NCBI GenBank assembly: GCA_031841125.1 | Contig: CM063108.1 | Location: forward strand, 42,774,268 to 42,838,267 | Direction of reading: 5' to 3' | Source: Acanthococcus lagerstroemiae | Lineage: Eukaryota > Arthropoda > Insecta > Hemiptera > Eriococcidae | Length of the DNA: 64,000 nucleotides | Part shown: positions 35,940-48,736 of the stretch, piece after piece | Layout: the number at the start of each line of letters is the position of its first letter | Numbering within the stretch: the first letter of the stretch is position 1 | Position numbers and translations under genes: made by a program | Notes under the pieces: model-generated | The model's input: only the letters and a program-made list of their open reading frames with translations | Told to the model about the DNA's origin: nothing | The model's database searches: none

Positions 35940-38900
35940 CCCTATTGACCAAATCTACTGAAATTTCGCTTACTCAGTTGCGGAAATTTCAAATTTCCGC
36001 AAAAAATTCGAGGCAGATGCCGAATTCGGGAGCAGAACGTAGCGATTTTTCTGATTTTTCCGCTGCAGTATCTGCAGCGTCTCCAGAATTCCTGTCCATT
36101 ACGTTGCGTTACGCTGCGATTATCTAACCCGCGGTGGGCGCGGATTTTACAATTACGCTGCATTCAGCAACTTAAAATAAAGCCGCAACTGATGCGTAAT
36201 TTAAATATTGAGGCGTTCAGCTGCGAATAATGAACGTGCCTCAGTAGCGGACATTGTGGAATTTCTGTTCTGCCGCGACTTTATCTGTTCCGCATCAATA
36301 GTGGCGGACGCAGAATAAAATATTCTGCGGCGACTTTATTTGTTCCGCATCAGAAGTGACTGACGCAGAATAAAAGTTGAGGCGTTCTACCGCGACTATT
36401 CCACATTCCGCGGCAGTAACGATTAGTGCGAAATATGAAAGTCGACACGTTCTACTGCGATCCTAATAACTGCTGCTGATCCAGAATTTTTTGGCCAGTA
36501 GTGTTTAGAAGCTGCAAATACAAAGCAGTGGCTGATGCGGACTTCAATATTGGAAGTGCTCCATTGTGACTGTGTATTCAATCTGCTGCACAGAATTTTT
36601 CTTAATATAGGCTAAAGGTACCGCAAAATTCAATAATAAACAATAAAGGATCTGTAGTAATAATCCTCCCTTTATACCTCCCTAAACCTCCCTTCCATCC
36701 TCATTGTCACCAAGAAAACATATCTGTAGAACAAATTTTTTTCTTGTGTTTCAAAAAATTCAAATCGTTTTGAATATTTATTGACGCTCGGATCATTTTT
36801 ATGGTCTCTGATCATTATAATGACGTTGTTCTGTGTACACGTTCTGTATTATTGACGCAGCGCTCGAAATGATTGACTATGTATAATTCGCGTAAGTTGC
36901 CTCCAGGAAAAACGGTACATCCCTGCATTGTCGGAGCCTTTCCAATAATACGACGAATATCCCGATGAACAGTTTCATTGTGGTTGCCTTGAAGTTGCGA
37001 AAGAGGAGATATTATATTAAACTACTCAAAACCACAAAAATAACGGAAAATCGATTTTTTGACAGACCACGTTTCACCAGTTTCACCTTTCATGTGCGAA
37101 TGTAAATGTAGCGCAGTGCGCGATGATTTGGTTTCCCTATGTAGTCCCCGTATGAATAATGCAGTTATAGGGGGGAGAATTCCGCAGCCCCATAAGTTGA
37201 TGACAGACAGAAAAAATAGTAGGTAACAGTATAGCAAAAATTTTCCTAGCATTTCATGTAATTTTCCATCTGTGTCCTCTTCCCCCTAGTCCGTCCCTAA
37301 AAGTAGACATATTTGTCCGAGGCACCCTGTTGTCAAGAGCAGACATTAAAAATTTGAAAACCTGAGTATAAATACCTATTTTCACTAACTCGAGCACCAG
37401 TAACCCATTCGATAATTTGAATGCGTATAAATTGGAACGAAATAACTGTCAAACGACCGTTCGCAATTCATTTTATTTTACTTATGGCAGTGAGGTGTCG
37501 TCAAATTGTCAAATATTTGATAACTGAACGGAAAAAGTCATCCAAGACCGATACAATAAGACATTATGAAAATCGAAAATGTTGACAAAAATTAACGTCG
37601 GAATTGAAAGTGTATGTCAAACCTGGTGTGACCAGATCAAACAGAAATTTTTTTGAACTTAGAGAAAGGCCCTTAACATGGGAACGTTATATCCCTTTCT
37701 TTCTTTACTATTTTCCAATACTGCAGGCTGCGTAGCTGCCGGTCACTTAGCGTCGCCGAAGGCTAGTCGTCGTGTGCTCGTGTGATGTGTCGGCCGCTGT
37801 CCGGCTGTCCATTATTCGAAATAACGATAAAAACTTATGAAATTAAAGCGTTAAAATTGTTGCAATTACTGTCGTTCATGGGAAGATTTTTTCACAAGGT
37901 CGTTTCCTAATATCGGTTATTCGCTAATGAAGAGAGGAACAAGGAACTTGGTAAGTATTTACATTACCGGTAGCTGGTAGTACTATTTGACATCGGTTTC
38001 ATATTGCACTGACATTTGTGTATTTGCATGAACACAGATTTATGACGAATGTAATTGCAGTTCCAACGTACCCATTGTCCACTATTCAGCGATCCAAGTC
38101 GTCAGTTCACTCGTAAGTACAGTATTCATGTTTCAATATGCACGTTCAAAGGCTCGAGCATGGTGCAGGAACTTTCTGCTTGACGACTATTTTGGCAAAA
38201 TTGCACTCGTATAACGAGCGTGCACTAACGAATGTCACGCAACAAATTTCCTTAACGTATCCGCATTTAATCAATGTACAGTACCGTTGAATACGTTCAC
38301 TCTGAACGTATGATCGTATTCAACGGTATTCAGAAATGAGATGTCGCTACTGCAAGATGCAGCATACCGTTTTGTCAAATTCAAATTAGATTCTCATTTC
38401 GGCATCGGTTTTGATTAACAAAAAAACTGAAGCCAGTCTCAAGTTCTGAAATTGAAATAAATCCGAAAATATCAGAACTCTAACCTCACGAATCAAGTAA
38501 TGTGAAACTGATACAAATGAAGTCGGTGGCTGAATGAAGGAACCTCTAGTATTTATCATTGGTAGCGCGAATAGTTTGTTGTTGATAGGATTTCGTTGAA
38601 CTCATTGCGGTTTCTGAAGTCAGTGGGTGGGTGTTTTTCCCTTCATGTGAAATTTCCCGTACAGTAACGTTAGAAAGGGTGAATTCCGAATTCGACATTG
38701 TGAAAATCAATCTGATCTTAAAGTTCCTGGTTCAGAGTATTTCTTTGGCTGCGTGTACATTTTCATAGAGGGAATCGATATGGTGATTATTAGGTCTGTT
38801 CAGGCAGCATACAGAAATTAATCTTGATGATTTTTTCTGTAAGTTCTGTACAAACGTCTCTGTTCGTTTCTGTAAGTTTCTGTAGTGCTGTTGTGTAAAT

Positions 38901-40171
38901 TGTTTTAGCGTATGCTCAAACACTTTTTTTGCACATTCTGTTGAAATTTCCGATCAACGTTCATTTTCATGGATAAATCTCCACATAAAATAAAATTGAA
39001 CAATTGCAAATCACCTTCAACGTTCTCTCTTGAAATTATTTAATTGTTATCAAATTTTTTATAAGGATTTCATTGATAAATCTCCACATAAAATAAAATT
39101 GAACAATTGCAAATCACCTTCAACGTTCTCTTATGAAATTATTTAATTGTTAGCAAATTTTTTATAAGGAATAACCAAAAGTTTTTTTCCGTTCCAACTG
39201 TTCACAAAAAAGTTACAGAAACTTACAGTATCTCCAGAGGTACTGTAAGTTCTGCAAGTACAGAAACTTACAGAAACTCCAGAAAGTCGGTGCTCGAACA
39301 TTCTCTCTGCAGTTACAGAAAGTGCAGAAAAGTTGCCCAAACGCACTTTCTGTACATTTTGTCAACTTTGGTAGTTTCTGTATGCTGCCCAAACAGACCT
39401 ATTTTGTTTCAACAGACACTAATATTTTTTCCTGACGTCTTGGCCGTATTATATGGGGTTAGCAGGGCGTCCATTTAGTCCCTTTTTTCTACAAAGGTCA
39501 CTTCTTGCCACTCATTCTGTATACATTTCACTTTTCAATAATCTGCTCTCATGCTGAAAATTAAATTTTCAGATTCCAGAAATGCAGCCACCCAGCACGC
39601 GAATGCGACGCGAAATGTATCTGAAAAACTTGCATAAATTGTTCGTTTATTTTCAAATAAAAATTGTTTTCTTTCATACTAGCATCAGAAATTAATGAAA
39701 GTCGCCGTAGTATGCATTGAAGAATATTCTGCTTTGTACAGCAGTGAAATAATAGTCGCTCCTGAACGCTGCTGAATAAAATTTTCTGCGCAGTTCTGCT
39801 TCCAATATAGTCTGCTCCGAGACGCTCCAGAGAAATAATTATGTGGCAGAATATAATTGATGAAACGTAGTGGAACGCTGCGGAAAATAGATTTTGTTCG
39901 AAGCAGAACTATGCGGAAATAGATTTTGTTCGAGGCGGAACAATGCGGAAATATGATTTTTTCCGCGTCAGTAGAGGAATAGAATTCCGCAGCTGAACGT
40001 TGCGTGGTAGGAATACCGTACAGGATTGCGGAAACGGATTCAGTTTCTTCGCGACTGAAGTTGCGGAAATTATTTTCCGTTTCAGTAGCGAGAAAAAAGT
40101 GTCTCATTTTGCAGAATTTTTGAGACGCTGCGGAATTTTGCGGAATTTAAATGTGAAAATGGTCAATAGGG
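35940..40171 (-). mobile_element. Non-coding element with CCCTATTGACCA ends, copy 2 (uninterrupted)
   Basis: The terminal CCCTATTGACCA (35940-35951) and TGGTCAATAGGG (40160-40171) are flanked by TT on both sides. The sequence is the reverse complement of copy 1 without the 5.5-kb insertion. The 140-codon frame at its right end (39685-40107) is shared with copy 1 but falls in the TTCCGCA repeat zone and looks non-coding. A hairpin with ACCGTTGAATACG arms is conserved near 38280-38330. At 4232 bp it shows the full structure of this family. Confidence 0.8.
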
Positions 40172-41205
40172 TTGTTCAGTTGTATGAAAAATGGGGATTT
40201 TTTATCACTTACATTCATTTTTCGGATCATTTGGATTTTAACTTCTACTCTCTGTGTTGTCATCAGGAGGTTCTGACCAATAGATTTGCAAGTGTATTAT
40301 ACAACATTTTCGTGAACCTCCTCCCCTTCCTTAATATCAACATAATTATTGCATAATACATGTATAGTACTATGGTCGACAATGTTGTAGGTTATGGCTT
40401 CCAATGGGAAAATCTCTCGAGAAGCGGTCTGGCAAATAATTAGAATTAACGATTATTCCTGATCTTAGTAAACACGACTGACTTTGCGGTTTTCATAGAA
40501 TATCGTGAGTACCTTTCGAATAGCGGAATGCACACCCTGTGGGAGCAAAAGATACCGCCTACCTAAAGTTTCCTAACCTAACGGGTGGTATAGAGTGGTA
40601 CATGGATGAAAGAAATGAGAGAATGAATGATAGATTTTCTCATTCGCCGAAGACCATTTTACTTCCTTATTGTGGTACATTGATCTAGTCTCCGTATTCT
40701 ATGATTTCTTACCAGAAAATTGGATTACAAGAGAAAAAACTTCACTCTTTTTTCTGGAACTTTGTGAATATTTAACACCTGCGTGTTTAATGTTAAGAAA
40801 TTTGTTAAGAAAGGTGATCATGTAAGGTTGTTTATTTCCCGTCGGTAGCACTCTGATAGATCAGTTTCGTCTCTTGCCAGTTACCCTAGGCACCTCTAAA
40901 TCTTTTAATACAGCATTTAAGAGTAGCCGCAAGCAGTCATTAACTCTTCTCCTGAAATATGTACTTTCCACCATAAGTCATCTGCAATAATACTTTTTAA
41001 TACTCTTACCGAAGTTGTGTTAGTTAGCTTTTCTATTTTCAACTAATATTAACAATAAATTTTTTGAATTTTATCGCCAATATTTTAAAACTCTACTTCA
41101 GCTTTGCCTGTTCTGTTAGAGTACAAATAATAAGGTGTAAACTTGGATGAATCTCATTTTAAAAATCGATGAGCTAAATTTGCAAGATTGAATCATTCAG
41201 TTAAC
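40172..41205. other. No gene seen; 3' flank of copy D
   Basis: AT-rich. It probably includes the 3' untranslated region of copy D, but no AATAAA was found on the minus strand within the first 200 bases. Confidence 0.35.
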
Positions 41206-44200
41206 TTATTTCAGCAAAAATGGTTGTCCAATTAATTTCTGCAAAAATTGTGCATTCCTTGTGATGTTTTTTGGATCTGTTATTGCCGGTAATAAACCAC
41301 TGAAGGATGGAATTAGAATTATTCCGAATGTCTTGATAACCGGTCTGTTATAGCAAGGATGAATGCCGAATGTGTTTTCCAGCGGAGCACCGTTTTTACC
41401 AATCAAATTTTGGAAAGATTTGAACTGGAATTAACAATCATTTTGTTGAGAATTGAAATTAAATATTATATAGGTAATATTTTAGTAGCAGACTCACAAT
41501 TTCATCATGCATAGAGACGAATTTCAGTAATTTCAAGCTACCCCCCCCCCCACACACACACACCCACGGGTATTCTTGAAAAAGGAAATCATGATAGCTG
41601 ATGTCAGATTTCAAGGTAAAATCCCTTAGTTTTCTTGAACTGTAAAATGAGTTAAATTTCTATATTTTGAGTCAAATGAAAGAATTTCAAGATGAAGAAA
41701 AGGAGCCCATTGTTGAGCGTGAATGATATCATTATAGTTACATCATTTGTTTTTTTAGTACACGACTTGTTCATTTGAAAAAGTATATATAAGAACTGTT
41801 GCTTAGCCACCATAAACAGTTTCGTGACAACATATTCTTGTTGAATATGTTGGTATCTACTTGTTGAACTGCGCCAGTGCATATCTATCTAATTTGGAAA
41901 AAATATAATTAAAGCGCCGTTCGGCTACGGGGAAATGAAATTAACGATGGGTTGCATATTGCTTAATCATATCTTATAAAGTATTATGGAACTAATAAAA
42001 TATATCAACCTGCTCAGTTGATATCACTGAAGGCACAGTTAATTGCACTACTGTGGCGGATTGATGTCTTATCCCGTTTCTGCTGATTGTCGAGCCGGGA
42101 TAAAGATAGTAGCCGGGTCCTAGTTGAGAAGTCAGGTAAAATCCGACCAGGAAGTAACCTGTTGGTCCGGTTACTGTATAAGTAGTGTTCGGATGGATTA
42201 TTTTTGACAATATTTCACCGAAACCAGAAAATAACGGGTTGTATGCTCCAGGTACCTTGAAACTAATCAGAATACTTGTTTCTATTAAGTCCGTTTACGT
42301 TAACACCTACTTATTTAATATTTATATTGAGTGAATGTGAACTAGTGTACCACTTGTATAGGAGTGAGTGTCACTATTAAGCCGTCTCGGTGTTTTTTCG
42401 CTTCTTCGTACGAATTGTATGTCTTGTTAAAGAATATCATGCCAACAATCAGAGGATAACTGGGTAATTAAACCAACATTCTTTATAAAATAAAAGTCAG
42501 TTCTGCTGTTAATACCTATATTAGAGTCGCGTCCTTTCAGACCCTTCAACATTCGCCCCAATCAGAATAGTTTGAACTTTGAAAACTTATAACTGCATGA
42601 TTATATCATAAATAAATTACCCTTGTCCATTTAAAATTCTGGCAAACTTGTTATTGTAATCGTGAGCCCAGTAGAAAATGACCGATTGGAATGCAAAAAC
42701 TGTAGTACTGAATATACTTCCGGTGGCGGTAGTTCCAGTATTTATTCCCGCTTCTGCCGTAATGATAACTGAAACGTGAATTAAATTTGAAAGTGGTTTG
42801 TAACAGTCATATTGCGCCATTTCAGAACATATTTAAAATGAACAATTTTCCGATCGAATTTTACCACTCTCGCCAGTGTTCGTTACGTAATGTTTTTCGA
42901 CAGCGTCTGCTGTAAAAATTAGCGGTCCAAGCATCATAGGCTTAGCCGTTGCAGTGTTGACATTAATTGGCGCTGAGGTGTCACATGGAAACGGTGTGGC
43001 CAGATCTCGAGGCCATGATTCGCCTGAAATTGTATAGAAAGAGAGTTTTGATTAGTCAGAGACTATGTTAATAAAAAACTGACTGTCTGGTGGTACTTGA
43101 CCAAACTTGCTATCCTGCGTGACGCGTGACTTGAGTTGCTCTTGCTCATCGCTGTGCATTTCAAAATAATTGCATTCTTTGAATTCAAAGTGATTCGAAT
43201 AGTGCATTAAAGTAAAAAAATCAACTTACTAATAAATTGAGGAGTGATATTCCAAAACGGTCTATGTCCACTTTTCAAAACTTTACAGATGAATGAAATA
43301 ACTCGGTACTCCTGTGTATACCATGTATGTGCCACCAGTGATGCTTAGGTTGCCTAGTAGAACACCTACCTAAATATTGGTAGGTTGAAAGTGTAAGAAT
43401 GTGTGTGCATGTGTCGTCGCCAAATGACGCTATAAAATGAGTTTCGAAAAAATGGACGTTGGCCGTTTAGGAATATAGTATTGCTCCTCATTATGTACAA
43501 GGGGAGGTCCAAAATTCATCGCGCGATGCTCTGTACGGACTAAATGCGCGATCTAGCGGAGCGTGACCGAACTAAAAGTGAAGTCCATTCAATTTCCAGT
43601 CGAAAGAGATCAAAACGAGCGCGCTTGCGTACATAGTAGCCGAGTGTTCGGATGTCGCCTACAAGCTAAACGCGTATTGTACAAAATGCGCGAATTTAAA
43701 AACGGAACAATGGTGGGTGATCCGGTATTGTGTTCGTTGTGGTCTAACATCTGCTACAAGATGTGCGAGTCCTCGGCAATCAAAGCTGCCACGGTGTGTT
43801 CCAGTTTACTTTGGTTACACTTGTTTGGGGTCAGAGTTGGGGTTGCCCAGTTTGCAGAATCGACAAGGCTGATGTGCTTCCATTGCGAAATTACTTATTC
43901 CACCATTGAATTGTTCTTTTCAGCACCAGACTCGTACCATACACGCCTTCCATTTCATCACACGTCTGTTTTGATGTCAGACCACGACAAACACAATACC
44001 AGATCACCCACCATTGTTCCGTTCTTAAATTCGCACTTTCCAAATTCATTTTATACAACACGCGTTTAGCTTGTAGGCGACTCCCGAACACATTAACTTC
44101 AAACCACTGTAGTTCGGCGACTATGTACGCAAGCGCGCTCGTTTTGGTCTCTTTTGACTGGAAATTGAATAGACTTCACTCTTAGTTTGGTCGCGCTCCG

Positions 44201-47200
44201 CTAGATAACGCATGTAGTCCGTTCAGAGCGTTGCGCAATGACTTGTGAACCACCCTTTGTACTTTAATTTTTTGTTTACATTATGAACAGTCTCAGGTCA
44301 GCTAAGCGTTTGATTTTACAATGCGGGTTATAATTCTATTATTAAAAAACTTTTCTCTTCGTATAAGACCTACTGGCCTCTCCCATCTTTGGAGCTAATT
44401 CTAGGTGAGTTGTTTGCCTGAAATTAGAAACCCTACTGGAGCAGATTTGTCATCCAATATACAACCTGATCGGAATAGAATCAGCAAGCCCGTCGTCAAT
44501 ATGCCCGACAAACAAACATATGGACAGAGAATCAGGCGGCGAGTTAGAGAGACTAACAGTTGGGTTATCTAGCAGACAGATAAACTGGAAAACGAACAGG
44601 CTGGTATTTAGGCCAGAAGAGTGAGGCAAATATGGGTAACAGTTATTTTAATGTTAGCTTTCCAGCAGTGGCAACCTAGATTTTTTTAACGTGTAGCAAA
44701 AACCCAATTGGAGGAAAACAGGAAGTCTACATTTTTCCGAGTGTAGCAAAAATTTTAAAAATTCTGTTATCCAAATCAGTGGTTATATCAGTCGCCATCT
44801 TGAACAATGGTGCGTGATAATATCAATGTAAACTTTAACTCGCGCATGCAGTTGTGACATGATAATCAGGGACGTACCGAAGAGTGTTTTCTGGGAAGGG
44901 GGAGGGGCAAGAATTAGTGAAAGTTCCAACTGACCCAACTCAAAATTCCCAACTCTGATAGAGGCTTCCTTGCCTCTCTTATTTTCGTCCCTGACTGCAA
45001 TGGTAAATTTTCCCATCTATTGAGTAGAAAATTCCTCCCCTCCTTATCGGTAGGTCTCAGATGATGATGTTATCAGTCTTACGACGCGTTTGATGCAGCC
45101 ATCCATTTTTCCCTATCATGTGCGAGTTCCTTCATTTTTTCCTAATAACTCTGACATTTAACATCCTCGATAATCTGTCGGACATACTGGAATCTTTGCT
45201 GACCTATTCAATTCTTTCCTTTCACCCTTCCTTCTAGTATATAGAGAGATATTATTCCTAGGTGCCTCAAGTTATGGCCTGTTAATTTATCTCTCCTTTT
45301 CAGATAGTTCCAAATATCCATTCTACCTCCTACCCTGTTGAGTACTTCATTTCTTACCTTATATCCGTCCATTTGATACTAAGTATCCGCCTATAACACC
45401 ACATCTCAAAAGCTTCGATTCTTCCCTTCTCTGGTTTTCGTATGTCCACATCTATACAAGGCTACACTCCAAACATAAATTTTCAAGAATAATTTCTTGA
45501 TTTCCAGATTTATTTTTGATTTGAAAAGATTACTTTTTGATAAAATGATAATTTGACTTGTGCTATTCTACTACTAATATTATACATTTTACTTCTTCCA
45601 TCTTTTGTTATTTCATTCCCTAAATAGTAAAATTCACTTACTTCTTCAAATTTTTCCTGACCAATTTCCATATTTGAACTATCGTGCTCTCATCGATTAC
45701 ATGCCATTACTTTATTTTTATTTTTATGTATTTTCATACGAGATTCTACACTCAAAATCTCCTCCATTCCGTTCAAAATATTTTCCAAATCAATGGTTGC
45801 CACTGATGCGATACTCGAAATGATAGTTTCCGGGGCGGGGTGCGGTGTTTCAGGGATAATTGATCTAACTACACGGAAAAATTATTTCAACTTCCTTGGT
45901 TGCAGAACTTCCTAAATTTTATTTCACGATGTTTTTTTTTTTTCTTAGGTAACTCAGAAACATGTTTTAGGTACCTATGTTTTTTACTAATGATAACGGG
46001 CGAAGACAATATCATTAAGTATGAAGAAAAAACAAATTCTGAAATATTTTGCAAAGAAATAAAACGATGGAAAAGGGAACGTAAGGATATGAAGGTACCT
46101 GTAGGTAATAGATGGTGGTGAATACAGAATTCGTATTTTTATAACTAAGAATCATGAAAAAGAATTACTATAATAAAGTTGTATGCATCTTTTGTCTTTA
46201 AAAGTGATGATAAAGAACTCCCTTGAACAGATATTAATGAACTATTACGAATGAATAACTATAGGTGTGGTTACCTGTAAATCTGTTTGAAAGTTTTCCT
46301 TCTCCTAAATGCTAATTTTAGAAGAACAAAAGAAAAACTACACAAAAAATATTTGAGGTGTAACACTGTTCTATGCTGCTTGCTCTCCTCTGATTTCCCC
46401 TTAGAAAATTGGACCAGCAGTTTCTCAGAGAGTTTCCTGATCCAAATATTCTGACTATCCAATTTGAATAAGCCCTGAAACATATCAGTGTTGATGGTTG
46501 TTTCTTTCTTATGACTTACTTTAGAAGAGAACACACCTTTCTCGTTCTAGCAGCAAGTAATATTATGATTTATTTTGCATCTGAGCCCCTTTGTATTAGC
46601 ATTACTCTTTGCCGAAACAAAAATTAATTCAGTTCCCTGAAAGTGGTCTGGGTAAATGAGAACCAAAAAAAAAGAACCGAAAACATTCTTGATAACAAGC
46701 TGGAGTATAGCGGAAATTGTGGAAATTGTTCGCATGAGCTCTCTGAATCTCAGAAAAAAAGCGACGTAAATTTGATGTTGTGCTTCTTCTATAGTAAAAG
46801 CTAAGGCCCACCCCCCAAATTTGTTGTTTAAGATCGAGAATTATTCAGAAGAAAACTTTCAAACAAAAATGATACCTCGCAAAACTTTACGGAAGAAAGA
46901 TTATATTCAATTTTTTTATAACTATCTCAAAACTCTCAGGAATGTGGGGGGGAGGGGGGGATGGCCACTTACTGCAATAAATTACCCCGGCCTTGTAGGG
47001 GAGGAGAGATGACGTGGAATGTTGGTCATTTTTCCATTTCGCCAATTTTTGAGACCAGATACAAAGCAAACTGACATCGGACACGCTTCCGAACCTGTGT
47101 ATCTACCCATTCCACGCTAATAATTATTCCAACAGAGAGGCAAATGATCAGACCAAAAAACAGCTAGTCATGCTACCAACTCACTACTAAGCCTGCGAGT

Positions 47201-47888
47201 AAATTTGATAAATTGGTAAACCGATCGCTTGTTGGTTTAGCACTCAAGAAGGCAGACTGAAAGCAAATCGTGGGGCGTTGTCGACGAAGGTTCTGGGTTC
47301 CGAAAAAGGTATTTGAAAAATGTTGGTAAGTTACACTTTACGGTCTTTTCTAGTAATCCATTTGCTCATTTTCATTGTATCTACCTATCGTATCTACCTA
47401 TTTGTTTGACGGTTGTTTAAAAAAACAAAAAAACAAAGGTACGGTATGTAGTATGTACCGGCTATTTTCCACTCGGAAATCAAGGAAACTAACTTTGCAC
47501 ACCCACTTTTCCCTTATATGAGTTTCTGGGGGAAAGAAGTAGACGTGCAGTACTAACAACAAAGAGTAACCCACGCTGATTGTTTCTTACCTGTCATTTT
47601 TATCTCCGCAAATATTGAATGTTGTTCGCTGACATTACCTAGCTCCATTGGTGGAGCGCATGGCGATGCATGCATGCAAAATCGGCTCCCCAGACACCGC
47701 ACCCCTACCCCGGAAACTACTCTTTCGAGTATCGCATCAGTGAGCAGAGGGACGGACATTACCTTGCCGTTGATTCTAAAAGTATCTTATTTTTACTTAC
47801 CACGTGCGCCACAATTGCAGTTATCATACATAGCCTCAGTGTGTGGATACAGTGAACAAAACCACGTTAATAATACAATCAAATTCAT
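41206..47888 (-). CDS. Copy D of orphan secreted-protein family, intact, 322 aa
   Basis: Six exons in transcript order: 47801-47888, 42865-43023, 42621-42768, 42351-42459, 42010-42255, 41206-41424. They total 969 nt with no stop before TAA. Start choice: the ATG at 47888 opens a signal peptide (MNLIVLLTWFCSLYPHTEA) followed by YDNCNCGARG. Exon 2 (about residues 31-82) has WPRDLATPFPCD; exon 3 (84-131) ends KFARILNGQG; exon 4 (133-168) has KHRDGLIV; exon 5 (169-250) has GPGYYLYPGS; exon 6 (251-322) has CYNRPVI. Exon lengths 159, 148, 109 and 246 are identical in copy E. Most donors are GTAAGT-like; exon 5 uses GTTGAT. N-glycosylation sites (NTT, NKT, NIT) fit secretion. The first intron (4.8 kb) holds a mariner foldback and a LINE relic. 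I know no family with these motifs; function unknown. Confidence 0.8.
43498..44259. mobile_element. Third mariner-derived foldback family, in copy D intron
   Basis: Inverted ends CAAGGGGAGGTCC / GGTGGTTCACAAG type, flanked by TA (43496-43497, 44260-44261). Both arms encode an N-terminal mariner helix-turn-helix segment in opposite directions (RTEQWW, GLTSKQTCDEMEGVYG, then RTIQWW). Unlike the other two families, here two 5' ends are joined. The 168-codon frame across it is a by-product. Confidence 0.68.
44262..45070. other. No gene seen
   Basis: Intronic. CAGGGACGTACC (44869) and CGTCCCTG (44987) look like ends of a small hAT-type MITE, but no 8-bp duplication matches. Confidence 0.35.
45075..45795 (-). 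pseudogene. Non-LTR reverse transcriptase relic (RTE-like)
   Basis: The minus strand reads in order: NGMEEILSVESRMKI, NKNKVMACNR, then IGQEKFEEVSEFYYLGNEIT with KDGRSKM, and EAFEMWCYRRIL, with stops and frameshifts between. These are the known C-terminal half of animal RTE-type reverse transcriptases (KTKVM..., F-x-Y-L-G, E-x-W-C-Y-R-R). Dead, in the first intron of copy D, same direction as the gene. Confidence 0.8.
45797..45860 (-). repeat. Partial copy of the 111-bp GC-rich retroposon
   Basis: GATGCGATACTCGAAATGAT followed by GGGGTGCGGTGT matches the 30461-30571 element. It abuts the LINE relic. Confidence 0.65.
45861..47630. other. Intron of copy D, no gene seen
   Basis: AT-rich. A G-rich run near 46945-46960 and homopolymers only; short frames are not conserved-looking. 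Confidence 0.35.
47641..47754 (+). mobile_element. Short GC-rich retroposon, second complete copy
   Basis: Flanked by exact GACATTACCT repeats (47631-47640, 47755-47764). The body has ATGGCGATGCATGCATGC, CCCCAGACACCGCACCCC and CTTTCGAGTATCGCATCAG. It is the inverse orientation of 30461-30571 and the cleanest copy. It lies only 46 bp from the first exon of copy D. Confidence 0.8.
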
Positions 47889-48305
47889 TGAGCACAGCGA
47901 ATTATATTCAACTGCAATAATAAAATGAATTGATGTTGGTTATTATGAATTTTATATCACATATAGCTGAATTGCCGTTATTTTCTGTTTTAGATAATTG
48001 TATATGTACGTTTGTTTGGCAATAGTTGCCAGTATGCCAGTGAACTTGAACGTGTATAGTTAACTGCCAGATTTGACATTTATTTCATAAACGTGATTTA
48101 AACTTCAAAAGGAAGAATAATTTACAACAATAAACAATACCATGACGCATAAATTACAATATTCGAGGTTGACACATGGTCATAATAATATCTTCTTTTT
48201 CTGTAAGAAGGCTCAGTTGCATCCTAAATTGATGTATGTAGAATGCGCAAAATACACAAGACTGATTAGAGAAAAGCTATGAAATATTGTACCTACTGAA
48301 AATAA

Positions 48306-48536
48306 CTATTCATTACTAACAGACAGTTTGATAAGGTGAGGCAAGATATTCAAAATATCCGGGTCAAATTCAGTTTTAGTGACAAAGGTACGCAGCATTT
48401 CTCGCTCATCTGGAAAGGGGGCATCACTCCCTTGAGCACTTCTCGGCTCTTCCTCTCTTCTATTTGCGCAAAACTGTGGAAACTGATACTCCCGTGCCAC
48501 AATTCCTTTAGAGAAAACGAAAATCAATAAAATCAT
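48306..48536 (-). CDS. Uncertain small reading frame with a signal-like start (76 aa)
   Basis: MILLIFVFSKGIVA begins a frame with an acidic middle (EEEPRSAQG, FPDEREM) and ends at TAG. It lies between copies D and E, same strand. The ATG is preceded directly by an AG that could be a splice acceptor, and GTTAGT at 48320-48315 could be a donor. Either form is possible: a small secreted peptide gene, an alternative exon, or chance. I have no family match. Confidence 0.25.
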   Translation of the reverse strand: MILLIFVFSKGIVAREYQFPQFCANRREEEPRSAQGSDAPFPDEREMLRTFVTKTEFDPDILNILPHLIKLSVSNE

Positions 48537-48736
48537 CTGTGATCATTTATTATATTCACTATAAACACAAGTGTTCGTAAACTGCCACTACGTCTGAGTT
48601 TACAATTTTTGTGCACTTTTATTGATTTTATAGCCAATTAAAAAATATGGTATTACATATTTGACCTAGTTCTTTGGCATGATAAATTTTATTCTGCATA
48701 AAAAATGTTATTGGATTGATTTCTGGGTCTACAAAT

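Noticed and set aside
43223..43325. Micro-exons in copy D matching those of A
   Set aside because: The two candidates fit in phase, but the intron between them would be only 25 nt.
43563..44069. 168-codon open frame on the plus strand
   Set aside because: It spans the inverted arms of a mariner foldback. The mariner segment is recognisable in another frame.
44869..44994. hAT MITE with CAGGGACG ends
   Set aside because: Inverted ends are visible, but the flanking 8-mers (ATGATAAT and ACTGCAAT type) do not match.
48321..48536. Use of the signal-like frame as first exon of copy D
   Set aside because: It could splice in phase to a 34-nt exon at 47801-47834. However, the ATG at 47888 directly upstream of that stretch gives a better signal peptide, aligns with the first exons of A and B, and needs no weak acceptor.
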